64,000 nucleotides of DNA, taken from assembly GCF_031127905.1 (NCBI RefSeq), contig NZ_JARXIC010000003.1:124001-188000 (forward strand), given 5' to 3'. This document shows positions 8,194 through 18,080 of the stretch, piece after piece. The stretch comes from Thalassobacterium sedimentorum. Lineage in GTDB: Bacteria; Verrucomicrobiota; Verrucomicrobiia; Opitutales; Coraliomargaritaceae. Every line of letters starts with the position of its first letter. The stretch's first letter is position 1. The notes below the pieces were generated by a model. It was not told the origin of the DNA. It saw only the letters and a list, made by a program, of their open reading frames with translations, and searched no databases. Position numbers and translations under genes: made by a program.

Positions 8194-8919
8194 ATGACTG
8201 CATCGAACATTCCTGAGCACGTCGCCATCATTATGGACGGTAATGGCCGTTGGGCGCAGCAACGCAAACTTCCTCGTATCGAGGGGCATCGTCGTGGCGC
8301 CGAGGCCGTCAAACGCGCACTCAAAGCCGCACAAACCTATGGTGTAAAAAACCTAACCCTATACGCTTTCAGTGTCGAAAACTGGAAACGCCCACAGGAT
8401 GAAGTGGATGCTTTAATGAACTTACTGGAGCGTTTCCTCAAAGATCAGCTGTCAGAACTCATCAAACGCAAGGTCCGACTTCGAGTCATCGGTCGCTACC
8501 AGGAATTACCCGAAAAGATTCAAACGCTGCTGCATGAAAGCGAGGCCGCAACTCAGGATTTCAGCGAATACACATTGGGACTCGCAATCAATTATGGCTC
8601 ACGCACTGAAGTGCTCGACGCAGTCAAAAGCATTGCCAAGGCCGCTCAAGCCGGCACCCTCGACATCGAGAGCCTCGACTATCATACGCTGCAACAACAT
8701 CTGTACACCCGTAACATGCCCGACCCGGATCTCGTCATTCGCACCTCTGGCGAATCCCGGCTCAGTAATTTCCTACTCCTTCAATCGGCTTATGCCGAAA
8801 TCTACCTCAGCAAAGTCCTCTGGCCCGATTTCAACGAGGCCGAATTCAAACTTGCCCTAGATGTATACGCCTCACGTGAGCGCCGCTATGGCAAAACGAC
8901 CGCACAGTTAAAAGCCTAA
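8194..8919 (+). CDS. uppS: Isoprenyl transferase (undecaprenyl diphosphate synthase)
   Basis: Condenses isopentenyl diphosphate with farnesyl diphosphate to make the undecaprenyl carrier for cell-wall synthesis. The cis-prenyltransferase signature is complete: IIMDGNGRWAQQRK with catalytic Asp about 15, GHRRGAEAVK, LTLYAFSVENWKRP, and the C-terminal PDLVIRTSGESRLSNFLL followed by YAEIYLS. Length 241 residues is typical. It is the first gene of the uppS-cdsA-dxr-rseP block, with a 15-bp gap to cdsA. Confidence 0.96.
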   Translation: MTASNIPEHVAIIMDGNGRWAQQRKLPRIEGHRRGAEAVKRALKAAQTYGVKNLTLYAFSVENWKRPQDEVDALMNLLERFLKDQLSELIKRKVRLRVIGRYQELPEKIQTLLHESEAATQDFSEYTLGLAINYGSRTEVLDAVKSIAKAAQAGTLDIESLDYHTLQQHLYTRNMPDPDLVIRTSGESRLSNFLLLQSAYAEIYLSKVLWPDFNEAEFKLALDVYASRERRYGKTTAQLKA

Positions 8920-8934
8920 CCACCCCTCCCCTAC

Positions 8935-9765
8935 ATGCAGCAACGTATCTTCAGCTTCGCCGCACTCTGGTCTATCCTCGCCATATCGCTATGGCTTTGT
9001 GGAGTTCATGCCGGAGTCTTCATCATCGCCATCCTAGCTTTTCTGACCCAGTTAGAGCTCTATCAACTATTCGAAAAGATGGGGCTCAAACCGATGAAAA
9101 AGATCGGTCTAATCGCAGGGGCCATCATCACGATTGGTGCCTATTACATAGGAGGCATCGATTCCGGAAACGATCTGTTTGCCCTCAGCTTCGTACTACT
9201 CACACTGACGATAATCCGACTGGATCTTCAGGCCGGACGCCTGCGTAGCTTTATGCCCACGCTCTTTGGCCTGCTCTATGTGCCCTACCTACTGCACTTC
9301 CTGATTAAGATTGTCAAATTAGCCGAGACCAACGGAGAAAGCGCAGCAACAGGCATGTTCTTAGCCGTGTGGGTCGTGGCAGTCGCAAAATGCGCCGACG
9401 TGGGTGGCCTACTCGTCGGAATGAAACTAGGCAAGACACCGCTCTCCGTGATCAGCCCTAAGAAAACTTACGAGGGCGCAGCCGGCGGCATCGCCTTTTC
9501 CATGCTGATTGGCATCATTCTCACTGGCTGCTTCCACACCCTAGCTCCAGCTGGCTTTAGCTGGTGGCTCTGCGCGCTGATTGCGATTCCCATCGGCATC
9601 GCCTCGATTGCTTCCGACCTAGTTGAGTCAGCCTTCAAACGCCAGGCCGACGTCAAAGACTCTGGCAAAATTATTCCAGGGATCGGCGGGATCTTCGATT
9701 TAACGGACAGCCTGATTCTGACCGCCCCACTGGGGTATTTGTTTTTTAAGTACACATTATTTTGA
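8935..9765 (+). CDS. cdsA: Phosphatidate cytidylyltransferase
   Basis: Makes CDP-diacylglycerol from phosphatidate and CTP at the inner membrane, the branch point of phospholipid synthesis. The 276-residue protein has several hydrophobic segments (for example LWSILAISLWLC and FIIAILAFLTQ) and the C-terminal CDS signature ISPKKTYEG...SDLVESAFKRQADVKDSG...GIGGIFDLTDS. The usual GHGG is GIGG here. The stop overlaps the TTG start of dxr by 4 bp, which implies translational coupling. Confidence 0.95.
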   Translation: MQQRIFSFAALWSILAISLWLCGVHAGVFIIAILAFLTQLELYQLFEKMGLKPMKKIGLIAGAIITIGAYYIGGIDSGNDLFALSFVLLTLTIIRLDLQAGRLRSFMPTLFGLLYVPYLLHFLIKIVKLAETNGESAATGMFLAVWVVAVAKCADVGGLLVGMKLGKTPLSVISPKKTYEGAAGGIAFSMLIGIILTGCFHTLAPAGFSWWLCALIAIPIGIASIASDLVESAFKRQADVKDSGKIIPGIGGIFDLTDSLILTAPLGYLFFKYTLF

Positions 9766-10919
9766 AAAAGAAAATCATCCTGCTCGGTGCAACCGGCTCA
9801 ATTGGTAGCAGCACCTTGCGTGTGCTACGCAAACATCAGGACCGCCTGGAACTCGTCGGCGTAGCCGCTCAGAGTCGCCACAAGGAGCTGGCTGCCATCT
9901 GCCACGAATTCAAGGTTACGCAAGCCGTGCTTCAGAATGAGGCCGCTTACCAGGAGGCACGGCAGGCGGGTACATTCCCTCAGGACACGCAACTGAATTG
10001 CGGCGCCGAGGCTCTCGAGGCTCTCGCTACACTCACCGAGGCCGACATCGTGCTGATTGCCGTGGTCGGCGCAGCCGGCCTACGCCCGGCTCTGGCCGCC
10101 ATCGAAGCAGGCAAGGACATCGCTCTGGCCAATAAAGAACTGCTTGTGCTCGGTGGCGCCCATGTGATCGAGGCAGCGCAGCGCAAAGGTGTACGCCTAC
10201 TACCAACTGATAGTGAGCACAATGCCATCTTTCAATGCCTACAAGGACAGCCCGACGGGCAAGTCGACAAGCTCATCCTAACAGCCTCTGGCGGCCAATT
10301 TCGCGACACACCTGCCGCAGAACTCAGTCATATCACCCCCGAGATGGCGACCCAGCACCCAAACTGGTCAATGGGCCCAAAGATCACAGTCGACTCCGCA
10401 ACTATGGCCAACAAAGGCCTCGAACTCATTGAAGCACACTGGCTATTCAGCTTGGAACCGGAACGCCTGGAAGTGGTCATTCACCCTCAGAGTGTGGTCC
10501 ACTCCTTTGTACAATTCATCGATGGCTCCATTCTCGCCCAACTCAGCCCCCCCTCGATGACCTTCGCCATTCAGCATTGCCTACTCTACCCCGACCGCGC
10601 GCCGGGCGTCGAACCCACCACCGACTTTCGTCAGGCCTTCTCACTCGATTTCAACTCACCCGACTACCAGAAATACCCCTGCTTACAACTCGCTTATGAA
10701 GCCCTACGCGCAGGCAGCGGAGCACCCGCCATCTTCAACGCTGCCAACGAAGTGGCAGTGGAACGCTTTCTAGCCAAAAAACTCAGCTACCTTGAAATTC
10801 CAAAGTTAATTGAACATAGTCTCTGTCATATTCAATCGCCCACGCAACCCAGCCTCAACCAGCTTTTACAACTCGACGCCGAAACACGCGCTATGGCACA
10901 ATCCTTGCGTTTCCAATAA
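9762..10919 (+). CDS. dxr: 1-deoxy-D-xylulose-5-phosphate reductoisomerase
   Basis: Second step of the MEP isoprenoid pathway, converting DXP to MEP with NADPH. Seen: NADPH-binding LLGATGSIGSSTLRVLRKH at the N-terminus, LANKELLVLGG, the metal/substrate motif PTDSEHNAIFQCLQG, TASGGQFRDTP, HPNWSMGPKITVDSATMANK and the helical C-terminal domain. The start is the TTG at 9762, which overlaps the cdsA stop (TTGA); it sits immediately before the conserved KKKIILLGATGSIG. 385 residues, normal length. Confidence 0.95.
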   Translation: MKKKIILLGATGSIGSSTLRVLRKHQDRLELVGVAAQSRHKELAAICHEFKVTQAVLQNEAAYQEARQAGTFPQDTQLNCGAEALEALATLTEADIVLIAVVGAAGLRPALAAIEAGKDIALANKELLVLGGAHVIEAAQRKGVRLLPTDSEHNAIFQCLQGQPDGQVDKLILTASGGQFRDTPAAELSHITPEMATQHPNWSMGPKITVDSATMANKGLELIEAHWLFSLEPERLEVVIHPQSVVHSFVQFIDGSILAQLSPPSMTFAIQHCLLYPDRAPGVEPTTDFRQAFSLDFNSPDYQKYPCLQLAYEALRAGSGAPAIFNAANEVAVERFLAKKLSYLEIPKLIEHSLCHIQSPTQPSLNQLLQLDAETRAMAQSLRFQ

Positions 10920-11033
10920 GGTCTGGACCTATCGCGCATCTAGCTGTGCTAACTCAGCTAAAGCCTTGCCATAATCGCCAGACCGCTCACCAGCCAGACT
11001 AGACATTTCACTCGCACACTTTATTTCCAAAAC

Positions 11034-12497
11034 ATGTTTTCCACAGTTCTCTATATCGCCATTGCCCTCTTCGCACTTGGATTTTCTATTTTCATCCACG
11101 AACTAGGTCACTTTATAGCGGCTAAAAAGCGCGGACTAATCGCTGATCGATTCTCAATCGGATTTGGTCCCCGCATCTTTGGCTGGCACCGTAACGGCAC
11201 TGACTTTCGACTCTCACTGCTACCACTAGGTGGCTACGTTTCACTGCCCCAACTGGCCGATATGGGCCGCATAGAAGGCGGCGAAAAAGAAGATGCCGAC
11301 CGCTTGCCCCCAATTTCTTATGCTGACAAAATGATTGTCGCCGTCATGGGCGCGGTCTTTAACCTCATTTTTGCCCTCGTGCTCTCACTAGTACTCTGGG
11401 GCGTCGGTCGAGAGATCGTAAAATCCACCACTGTGGGCTATGTCGCGGAAGAAATTCGCAACGCCGACGGAGCAATCGTGCCTGGCCCCGCTTATGTTGC
11501 AGGTATTCGTGCAGGCGACAAGATTCGCACGATCGACGATAAGGCAGTCCCAGACTGGTGGTATTTCCAGAATGCAATTGCCACAGGCGTAGGCAAAGAA
11601 GTCGGCGTAGAGGGCCGCCGTCAAGTTGAAGTCGGCGTACTGCGCGAGGGTAAGGCGATGGAATTCACCGTATACCCGGAACTCGTATCCAGCGAGCGTA
11701 TGCGTTACATTGGCATCGAGCCAGAAACCGACGAAACGTCCGCACCCATAGTCGTGCGGCTCGAACCAGACATGCCAGCAATCGAAGCGGGGCTCTTACC
11801 AATGGATCGCCTGATTAAGCTGGATGGCGAAGAGATTATTTCCGGTGCCTTTCTGAGTACTTATTTAGCCAATCACGGTGACCGTAGCATCGATGTCACC
11901 GTCGAACGCAATGGCAAGGAAATCACTCTCCCCATTCAACCACGTATCAAGGAAGGCGAGCAAAGCCCACGCTTTGGCTTTGCTTACGATTTCCAATACA
12001 AGACTGAAATTGTGCATTATAATCCCATTGATCAACTTTATCGTTTCGCGGAAACCATGAAGATGACGCTCTTTGCACTAGTTCACACAAACTCGGATGT
12101 GCATGTCAAAAACATGAGCGGCCCGGTCGGGATCGTGCACGGACTCACCCGAATGGCACAAATCGGATTCATCGACCTGCTTTGGATGCTGGCACTGATT
12201 AACGTTAACCTCGCAATATTCAATCTATTACCGATCCCCGTTCTCGACGGTGGTCACATGCTATTTGCCACCATCTCCAAAGTGATCGGCCGCCCCTTGC
12301 CCCAAAAAGTGATGGAAAACGTACAAGGCGCCTTTATGATCATACTCTTAGGCTTCGTTATTTACGTCAGCTTCTTCGACGTCGGCCGCGTCGGCCGTGA
12401 CATCGGGCTCATCGACGATGAGCCTCAAGCATCCGCAGAAACCGTTCCCGCAGCCCCAACAACGGATGAAGCTGCAGCTGAATCCTATGAACCTTAA
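11034..12497 (+). CDS. rseP: RIP metalloprotease RseP (site-2 protease)
   Basis: Inner-membrane zinc protease that cleaves anti-sigma factors and remnant signal peptides. The first membrane helix contains the zinc motif HELGH (residues 22-26). The second half of the active site is NLLPIPVLDGGHM near residue 400, with PDZ-like domains between (AGIRAGDKIRTIDDKAV and IEAGLLPMDRLIKLDGEEI). The final membrane segment is followed by an acidic Ala/Pro-rich tail of about 30 residues not needed for the fold. 487 residues. It ends the uppS-cdsA-dxr-rseP block after a 114-bp gap in which I see nothing notable. Confidence 0.94.
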   Translation: MFSTVLYIAIALFALGFSIFIHELGHFIAAKKRGLIADRFSIGFGPRIFGWHRNGTDFRLSLLPLGGYVSLPQLADMGRIEGGEKEDADRLPPISYADKMIVAVMGAVFNLIFALVLSLVLWGVGREIVKSTTVGYVAEEIRNADGAIVPGPAYVAGIRAGDKIRTIDDKAVPDWWYFQNAIATGVGKEVGVEGRRQVEVGVLREGKAMEFTVYPELVSSERMRYIGIEPETDETSAPIVVRLEPDMPAIEAGLLPMDRLIKLDGEEIISGAFLSTYLANHGDRSIDVTVERNGKEITLPIQPRIKEGEQSPRFGFAYDFQYKTEIVHYNPIDQLYRFAETMKMTLFALVHTNSDVHVKNMSGPVGIVHGLTRMAQIGFIDLLWMLALINVNLAIFNLLPIPVLDGGHMLFATISKVIGRPLPQKVMENVQGAFMIILLGFVIYVSFFDVGRVGRDIGLIDDEPQASAETVPAAPTTDEAAAESYEP

Positions 12498-12515
12498 ACA
12501 ATGAGTTAAGAAGTT

Positions 12516-12535
12516 TCCTGCGGCATGCCGCAGGA
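12516..12535. terminator. Perfect 20-bp palindrome between convergent rseP and dnaX
   Basis: TCCTGCGGCA (12516-12525) is followed immediately by its exact reverse complement. It lies between the 3' ends of two convergent genes, where a bidirectional terminator is expected. There is no strong T-run on either side, so it could instead be a processing or binding site. Confidence 0.45.
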
Positions 12536-12601
12536 CAAATTATTCTTACACAACAACTCGAAAATCCAAACAGGGTAGCACAGCCACTCTCCGCAATGGA
12601 C

Positions 12602-14103
12602 CTAAAATATTTTATCTTGCTCATCGATATGACGAACTTGCGTCAGACTACCTTTGAACTTTGTCGCTAAGACCTCTAAAATCCCAGGACTTAATTTCGC
12701 CTGAGCTTCTTCGACCGTGAGTAATGGCTTGCCCTTTGCTAATTTAGAGACGGCCGCCTCACCCAGCATCATTGAATCAAGAGCCTGATCCACCGCTTCA
12801 AGCTCTTCATCGCTGATTTCACCATTGAGCGCAGCTGTCAGTAGATCTCCGGGATTCTCAACAGGTTCGTCTGCAGATACACCCGTCGCCCCCGCCACGC
12901 TATTTCCAAGCGATGGCTCATCAGCGATTACCACGCCCCCACCATCAGCGGCTGGAATCACTAAGGCTTTTTTTTTTCGCCGGCATCGCCGCTCCCGCCC
13001 CCTGCTGCAGCGACTTGCTTGATCAAGCTATCAATCGCACGCGAGCGCGACTCCTCTGCTGCTTTTAAGAGCACGACTTCGAAATTCACTTTCTCGGAAA
13101 GGCCCTTCTGCACGGACGCTTCTCCGCGGTGCAAGGCATCGAGCATACGCATGATGGATTCGGTGCTCATTTCACCGCCCAGTTTGCTGGTGTTGCCACT
13201 ATTTTGAATGGCATCAAGCAATGCCACCCGCGCATGCGCTTCGAGATCAATCAAGATACGAAAGAGATCGCGACCTTCGACTGCAAACTCATCCACCGCA
13301 GCGATAATGGCGGCATAATCCAATGAGGCAAGCGCCTGCGCCAACTGCGCGATCCGCTCGTCTGAAACGAGACCATAGACGTCGAGCACATCACTCTCCT
13401 TGATATCGCTGCCACAAAAAGAAATCATCTGATCGAGAATCGATTGCGCATCGCGCATGCCACCATTGGCAAGGCGCGCAATAGACGCCAAGGCAGTCGG
13501 CTCGACCTGAATCCCTTCTGATTCACAAATCTCAGTCAACTTCCCCACGATCACAGCGTCCGAAATCGGGCGAAACTCAAAGCGTTGACAGCGCGAGACG
13601 ATGGTAGGCAGCACCTTGTGCGCCTCGGTAGTGGCAAAGAAGAACTTCACGTGCTCGGGCGGCTCTTCCAGAGTCTTCAATAAAGCATTGAACGCAGCGG
13701 TCGAGAGCATGTGCACCTCGTCGATGATGTAGATCTTATAAGTGCATTGCGCCGGTGCGAATTGGCACTCTTCACGCAGGCTGCGCACTTGCTCGACGCT
13801 ATTATTGGACGCACCGTCGATTTCGATCACATCCATGCAGGAGCCATTCATAATGGCCTGGCTGGTCTCGGACTCATTATCGGGCGTGGCACTCGGCCCC
13901 CCCTCGGCATTGAGCGCTTTGGCAAACAAACGAGCGGTGCTAGTCTTCCCCGTGCCACGTGGGCCGACAAAGAGATAGGCGTGCGCAATGCGCTTGCTCT
14001 CGATGGCATTACTCAAGGTACGCACGATGTGATCTTGCCCCACCAATTCACTGAACTGCTTAGGACGCCAGCGGCGCGCGATAACTTGATAACCTTTTTC
14101 CAT
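12602..14103 (-). CDS. dnaX: DNA polymerase III subunits gamma/tau, read through a slippery site
   Basis: Clamp-loader ATPase. Frame 0 runs from ATG 14103 and contains Walker [11 protein letters not shown] (about 47-56), IIDEVHML, the [16 protein letters not shown] stretch and SRCQRFEF; it stops at 12961 after 380 residues (GEKKKP then stop). A second frame continues from there to 12602 with about 119 residues ending [19 protein letters not shown], which looks like a DnaX C-terminal domain. The two are joined at a run of ten A residues that ends in the classic A-AAA-AAG heptamer in the correct phase for a -1 shift. The shifted product would be 500 residues (tau-like) and the unshifted one gamma-like. 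The four cysteines of the usual DnaX zinc module are missing (residues about 66-90 read [16 protein letters not shown]), leaving one nearby Cys. Confidence 0.9.
12967..12977 (-). promoter_or_regulatory. dnaX frameshift/slippage site (A10 then G)
   Basis: On the coding strand the codons are GAA AAA AAA AAG CCT TAG. The last seven bases of the homopolymer block form A-AAA-AAG, the same heptamer that drives the -1 shift in E. coli dnaX. A10 could also cause transcriptional slippage, as known for Thermus dnaX. A GGGAG stretch lies about 15 bases upstream, and GATGG/CCATC could form a stem downstream. Confidence 0.75.
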
Positions 14104-14206
14104 CTTAATGTCTCCAAGAAGCTCTGAACCGAGGCATCTTGCAAGTGACTTTTTGATAAATCGAACCGTTCAGAATAACAGGACGCAAGGGGAACTGTTG
14201 GAACTG

Positions 14207-15319
14207 TTAACCAAGTAAATAGTCAGGATTCAACTTCTTGAGCTCCTCTTTTACAAAGAGACCATCCTTACGGATCAGCTCGCCATCGAACCAAATCTCA
14301 CCACCGCCATATTCAGGACGCTGGATCTGCACCATATCCCAGTGCACTTGCGAGCGATTGCCGTTGTCAGCCTCTTCGTAAGCTTGCCCCGGCGTAAAGT
14401 GGAAAGAGCCGGCAATCTTCTCGTCGAAGAGAATGTCACGCATTGGCTCAAGAATGTGTGGATTAAAACCAATCGCAAATTCACCAATATAGCGCGCCCC
14501 AGCATCGGAATCCAGAATCTCATTGAGTCGATCAGCATTAGTGCCGTCTGCATGCACGATTTTCCCTTTTTCAAACTTGAGGTGAATGCGATCAAAGGAT
14601 GTGCCCTGATAAACGGTGGGCGCATTATAAGTGATCTCACCTTCAACCGAGTCTTTTACCGGGCAGGAGAAGACTTCGCCATCAGGGATATTGTGCGTAC
14701 CACCACATGCCACCGCGTTGATGCCCTTGATTGAAAAACGCAGATCGGTATTCGGGCCCTTTAGCTCAACACGATCCGTTGCCGTCATCAGCGCCTCGAG
14801 TGCCGCCATTCCCTCCGTCATACGACTGTAGTCCTGTGTGCACACACGGAAGAAGAATTCTTCAAAACTTTCGGTGCTCATCATCGCCTGCTGGGCCATC
14901 GCTGGTGTCGGCCAGCGTAAAATAACCCACTTGGTCTTGTTAACCCGATAATCCAGCACTGCCTTCATGGCCTTCATCACTTGACTCACCTTGGCTGGAT
15001 CGACGTCCGACATTTCAAAAATGTTATCCGACCCACGCACCGCAATGTAAGCATCCATCTTCTGCATACGAGCGAGCTCCCAGGATGACTGTGTCTCAAA
15101 TTGCTCCGCATCCAAACCATTGATTAGCTCGCGACTAATCCGTGCGCGCTGCAAATTAACAAAAGGGACGGCCCCACGCTCACGAGCCGCACGCACTAAT
15201 GCCACCACCATAGCTTCGGGTATATCAAAGGCATCAATTAGTACACGCTCACCTTTTTGCAAATTAGTCGAAAAGCCGGTCAATACACCAGCTAGTTTTG
15301 AAAAGTTAGGTTCCATCAC
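14207..15319 (-). CDS. Aminopeptidase, peptidase family M29
   Basis: A 370-residue cytosolic metallo-aminopeptidase of the thermophilic aminopeptidase (AmpS/AmpT) family. Family features seen: [19 protein letters not shown] near the N-terminus, the metal-ligand glutamates in [14 protein letters not shown] and [14 protein letters not shown], and the histidines in [20 protein letters not shown] and QVHWDMV. Met2 (15316) is an equally possible start. It lies on the minus strand between add and dnaX with a 104-bp gap to dnaX, so cotranscription is possible. Confidence 0.9.
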   Translation of the reverse strand: MMEPNFSKLAGVLTGFSTNLQKGERVLIDAFDIPEAMVVALVRAARERGAVPFVNLQRARISRELINGLDAEQFETQSSWELARMQKMDAYIAVRGSDNIFEMSDVDPAKVSQVMKAMKAVLDYRVNKTKWVILRWPTPAMAQQAMMSTESFEEFFFRVCTQDYSRMTEGMAALEALMTATDRVELKGPNTDLRFSIKGINAVACGGTHNIPDGEVFSCPVKDSVEGEITYNAPTVYQGTSFDRIHLKFEKGKIVHADGTNADRLNEILDSDAGARYIGEFAIGFNPHILEPMRDILFDEKIAGSFHFTPGQAYEEADNGNRSQVHWDMVQIQRPEYGGGEIWFDGELIRKDGLFVKEELKKLNPDYLLG

Positions 15320-15434
15320 TGCAATGCGTACGATTTACGCAAGAAGGTCAAAGCCACAAAAAGGGAAATTTAAACTTAAGGTATCAAGAGCCAGCGAACT
15401 GGCCCAGCAACCGCCCAGCACAACAACTCTACGA

Positions 15435-16424
15435 TCATGTCGCCGCCACCTCAGCCAACCAGCCCTGGCGCGTACGCTCATCCACCAATGCCACCTCGAA
15501 ACCGTTTTGGGCGATCTGCTTGAGCTCAGCATGAGTAAACTCTAGCCCTGCACTTAATGCCGCATATTCATCTTCTACCGTATTGCCAAAAGAAAATGGG
15601 TCGTCAGTGCTCAGTGTACAGCGCAAACCACGATCAAAAAACTGGCGGATGGGATGCGTTTTCAGCTCATCAACCACGTCGAGCTTTACATTACTGATAG
15701 GACACAGGTCGAAGGTCACATCATTTTGAATCGCAAGCTCAATGACTGAATTGTCTTCAATAGCTCGGACACCGTGTTGAATCCGCTGAACTCCAAGCAC
15801 CTCGAGCGCCTCGCGCACATGCCCGGCAGGTCCGAATTCCCCGGCATGCGCCTTTGTCACCAATCCGTGTGCCCGTGCTTTACTCCAAAGCTTCGAGGTC
15901 CAAGCCTCCAGCGGCAGGTACTCGACCCCATGCAAATCAATGCCTGAAAGTCCCTCCCAGGTGACACATTCCTCCAGTACCGGGGCCAGAACCTCATTAT
16001 ACGAATTACGTGCCATTCCCATAAATACACGGACTTCCAAACCCGCGGGGACCGCCGATTGGATGGCTTGTACAATTTCAGGTCCGGGGATCCCCAAGAA
16101 CTGAATCATACCAGCATGAAAGGAAGTTTCGACATAGCGAACATTCTGGTCGAGATGCCCGGCAAAGATTACCTTAGCGGCCTCATGATAGCGCTCGGGG
16201 CTAGTGAACCAATGCATCGCATGCTCAATCAAGTGCGCCTCGAAATCTTCGAAACACTGCCACTTAAAATCAGGTGCCCAACACCTCTGAGGCTGACTGA
16301 ACTTTTCAGGATTTAGCTTTTGTAATAATTGATAAGGCAAGGCTCCTTCGATATGGAGGTGCGTCTCCGTTTTAGGCAGACGGTGGATAAAGTCAGCGGT
16401 TTGAGTATCGATCGGTGCGTGCAT
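15435..16424 (-). CDS. Adenosine deaminase family protein
   Basis: A 329-residue TIM-barrel deaminase. Metal and substrate motifs are complete: [13 protein letters not shown] (metal His pair), KAHAGEFG (catalytic Glu), QHGVRAIED and [11 protein letters not shown] (metal Asp and catalytic Asp). It should hydrolyse adenosine, or possibly adenine, to the inosine/hypoxanthine product. The subfamily (adenosine or adenine deaminase) cannot be fixed by eye. It sits downstream of the pyrimidine phosphorylase gene, separated by a terminator, and upstream of the M29 peptidase. Confidence 0.88.
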   Translation of the reverse strand: MHAPIDTQTADFIHRLPKTETHLHIEGALPYQLLQKLNPEKFSQPQRCWAPDFKWQCFEDFEAHLIEHAMHWFTSPERYHEAAKVIFAGHLDQNVRYVETSFHAGMIQFLGIPGPEIVQAIQSAVPAGLEVRVFMGMARNSYNEVLAPVLEECVTWEGLSGIDLHGVEYLPLEAWTSKLWSKARAHGLVTKAHAGEFGPAGHVREALEVLGVQRIQHGVRAIEDNSVIELAIQNDVTFDLCPISNVKLDVVDELKTHPIRQFFDRGLRCTLSTDDPFSFGNTVEDEYAALSAGLEFTHAELKQIAQNGFEVALVDERTRQGWLAEVAAT

Positions 16425-16495
16425 AGATAGATAACATTAGAGCTTGCAGGCAATGAGTCAGTCAGAAAACGCTCAATTCCACAACAAGCATACTC

Positions 16496-16526
16496 AAAAA
16501 AGCCCCGCCGAATCAACGGCGGGGCT
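16496..16526 (-). terminator. Intrinsic terminator of the pyrimidine phosphorylase gene
   Basis: Perfect 10-bp stem AGCCCCGCCG/CGGCGGGGCT with a 6-base loop (16501-16526). On the minus strand it is followed by a run of six T. It lies 24 bp past the stop of the gene at 16550. Confidence 0.9.
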
Positions 16527-16549
16527 GAAAATTAGCAATGGCTCAAGAC

Positions 16550-17884
16550 TTAAGCCACACGCTCAACGATCAATTCCGGTGGATTCGGACGCTTTGGCGC
16601 TAGACGGTAAGCAGTCTTAAGATATTCAAGCGCTTCCTCCATCTTAGCTTCATCGTTGTAGTGAATCATCATCAAAGGCTCACCTTGTTTCACTTGGGTG
16701 CCCACCTTCTTAATCTCGGAAACACCCACAGCAGGATCGAAGGTGCCATTTTTCTTCTTGGCCAGCTTGGCCACACCTTCTGCGATAAGGCCTGCATTGA
16801 TCGTGTGCACATAGCCACGCTTAGGCGCAGGCAACTTGCGCACATGCTTGGCAAGCGGGAACTTATCCGGATCATCAATCACGGAACTGTCGCCGCCCTG
16901 CGCTTCAATCATATCCTTAAACTTCTGTAGTGCAGAACCATCCTTCAAATGACGCTGCACTGTTTGTTTGGCAGAAAGTGTAGACCCAGCCACCCCAGCC
17001 AGACGAACGATTTCCATCCCAAGCTTGAGCACTAGCTCTTGTAAATCTTCAGGGCCTTCGCCCTTCAGCAATTGGATGGCTTCCTTTATTTCCAGTGCCG
17101 TGCCAACAGTATCTCCCAACGGTTGATTCATATCCGTGACCAAGGCCACACAACGACGCTTCATCGAACGACCAACCCGGGTGATGGAACGCGCCAGTTG
17201 CTTAGCTTGCTCGACGTCTTTGATAAAGGAGCCATTCCCCCACTTAACATCAATGACCAAACCTTCAGCACCTTCAGCGAGTTTACGACTCAAGACACTT
17301 CCAGTAATTAATGGCAAACTGGGAATAGTCCCAGTCTCCTGACGCATCTGATACAATATCGTATCCACCGGAGCAATTTCCGGATCTTGCTGAATAAAAG
17401 TACAGCCAACTTTCTTCAGTTGCGAATGAAAGCCCTTGAGGTCGAGTACAGGATTAAAACCTGGAATCGATGAGAGCTTGTCCAGATTGCTGATCACATG
17501 CTCCTCATCCACGCCGTTCATAGTTGGCATGACCACACCACAGGCCGCTGCAAGCGGGGCCAGTACCAATGTGGTCTTATCCCCCACGCCTCCTGTGGAA
17601 TACTTATCGATCTTCGGACGGGTAATCTTCGTCAAATCAATCACCTCTCCGGAGAGCATCATTTCCTCTGCAAAGGTTGCCGTCTCTTGTGCGGACATAC
17701 CCTGAAAATAGACTGCCATAGCAAAGGCAGCCTGCTGAAACTTCGGCATCTCTTCGTCTAAAATAGAGTCGACGATGAAACGGATTTCTTCGTCGGAGAA
17801 TTCGCCACCGTCACGCTTCTTTTCAACTAAATAGCTGAAGGAAGGCTTGATGAATTTACGCGCGCTAATTATCTTTTTTCTCAT
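16550..17884 (-). CDS. Pyrimidine-nucleoside/thymidine phosphorylase family protein with a rewritten phosphate loop
   Basis: A 444-residue full-length member of the DeoA/Pdp family: helical N-terminal part, glycine-rich KYSTGGVGDKTT (94-105), Arg in LYQMRQETGTI, LSRKLAEGAEG, VIDVKWGNGSFIKD, LVTDMNQPLGDTVG and the C-terminal domain. Two sites differ from active relatives. The usual KHSTGG is KYSTGG, and the phosphate-contacting loop SGRGLGHTGGT is replaced, at the same length, by NGVDEEHVISN (about 123-133). This suggests altered phosphate handling or another substrate. An extra N-terminal segment of about 14 residues precedes the normal start, so an internal start is possible. The gene has its own terminator. 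Confidence 0.85.
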   Translation of the reverse strand: MRKKIISARKFIKPSFSYLVEKKRDGGEFSDEEIRFIVDSILDEEMPKFQQAAFAMAVYFQGMSAQETATFAEEMMLSGEVIDLTKITRPKIDKYSTGGVGDKTTLVLAPLAAACGVVMPTMNGVDEEHVISNLDKLSSIPGFNPVLDLKGFHSQLKKVGCTFIQQDPEIAPVDTILYQMRQETGTIPSLPLITGSVLSRKLAEGAEGLVIDVKWGNGSFIKDVEQAKQLARSITRVGRSMKRRCVALVTDMNQPLGDTVGTALEIKEAIQLLKGEGPEDLQELVLKLGMEIVRLAGVAGSTLSAKQTVQRHLKDGSALQKFKDMIEAQGGDSSVIDDPDKFPLAKHVRKLPAPKRGYVHTINAGLIAEGVAKLAKKKNGTFDPAVGVSEIKKVGTQVKQGEPLMMIHYNDEAKMEEALEYLKTAYRLAPKRPNPPELIVERVA

Positions 17885-18026
17885 TGAATGAGTTGTTGTC
17901 TACTGTGGATAAAGCCGCCCGAGGCGGCATAAACCTTTGATCTATGGGGATTAAGGCGCAAAATGTCGAGCCTTAAAATCTCTCCCCCTGCAAAGTGCCA
18001 CTCCAAGCAGAGTAAAATCGGGCATC

Positions 18027-18059
18027 AAAAAAAGCTGGAAACCATGCGGTTTCCAGCTT
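18027..18059 (-). terminator. Intrinsic terminator after tpiA
   Basis: Perfect 12-bp stem AAGCTGGAAACC/GGTTTCCAGCTT with loop ATGC (18032-18059). On the minus strand it is followed by a T-run. It ends the gap-pgk-tpiA unit. Confidence 0.92.
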
Positions 18060-18080
18060 CTTGAACAATAAAACTAACAA

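Noticed and set aside
7997-8197. 66-codon frame before uppS
   Set aside because: Basic, no domain or family pattern, and it ends inside uppS; more likely the uppS leader.
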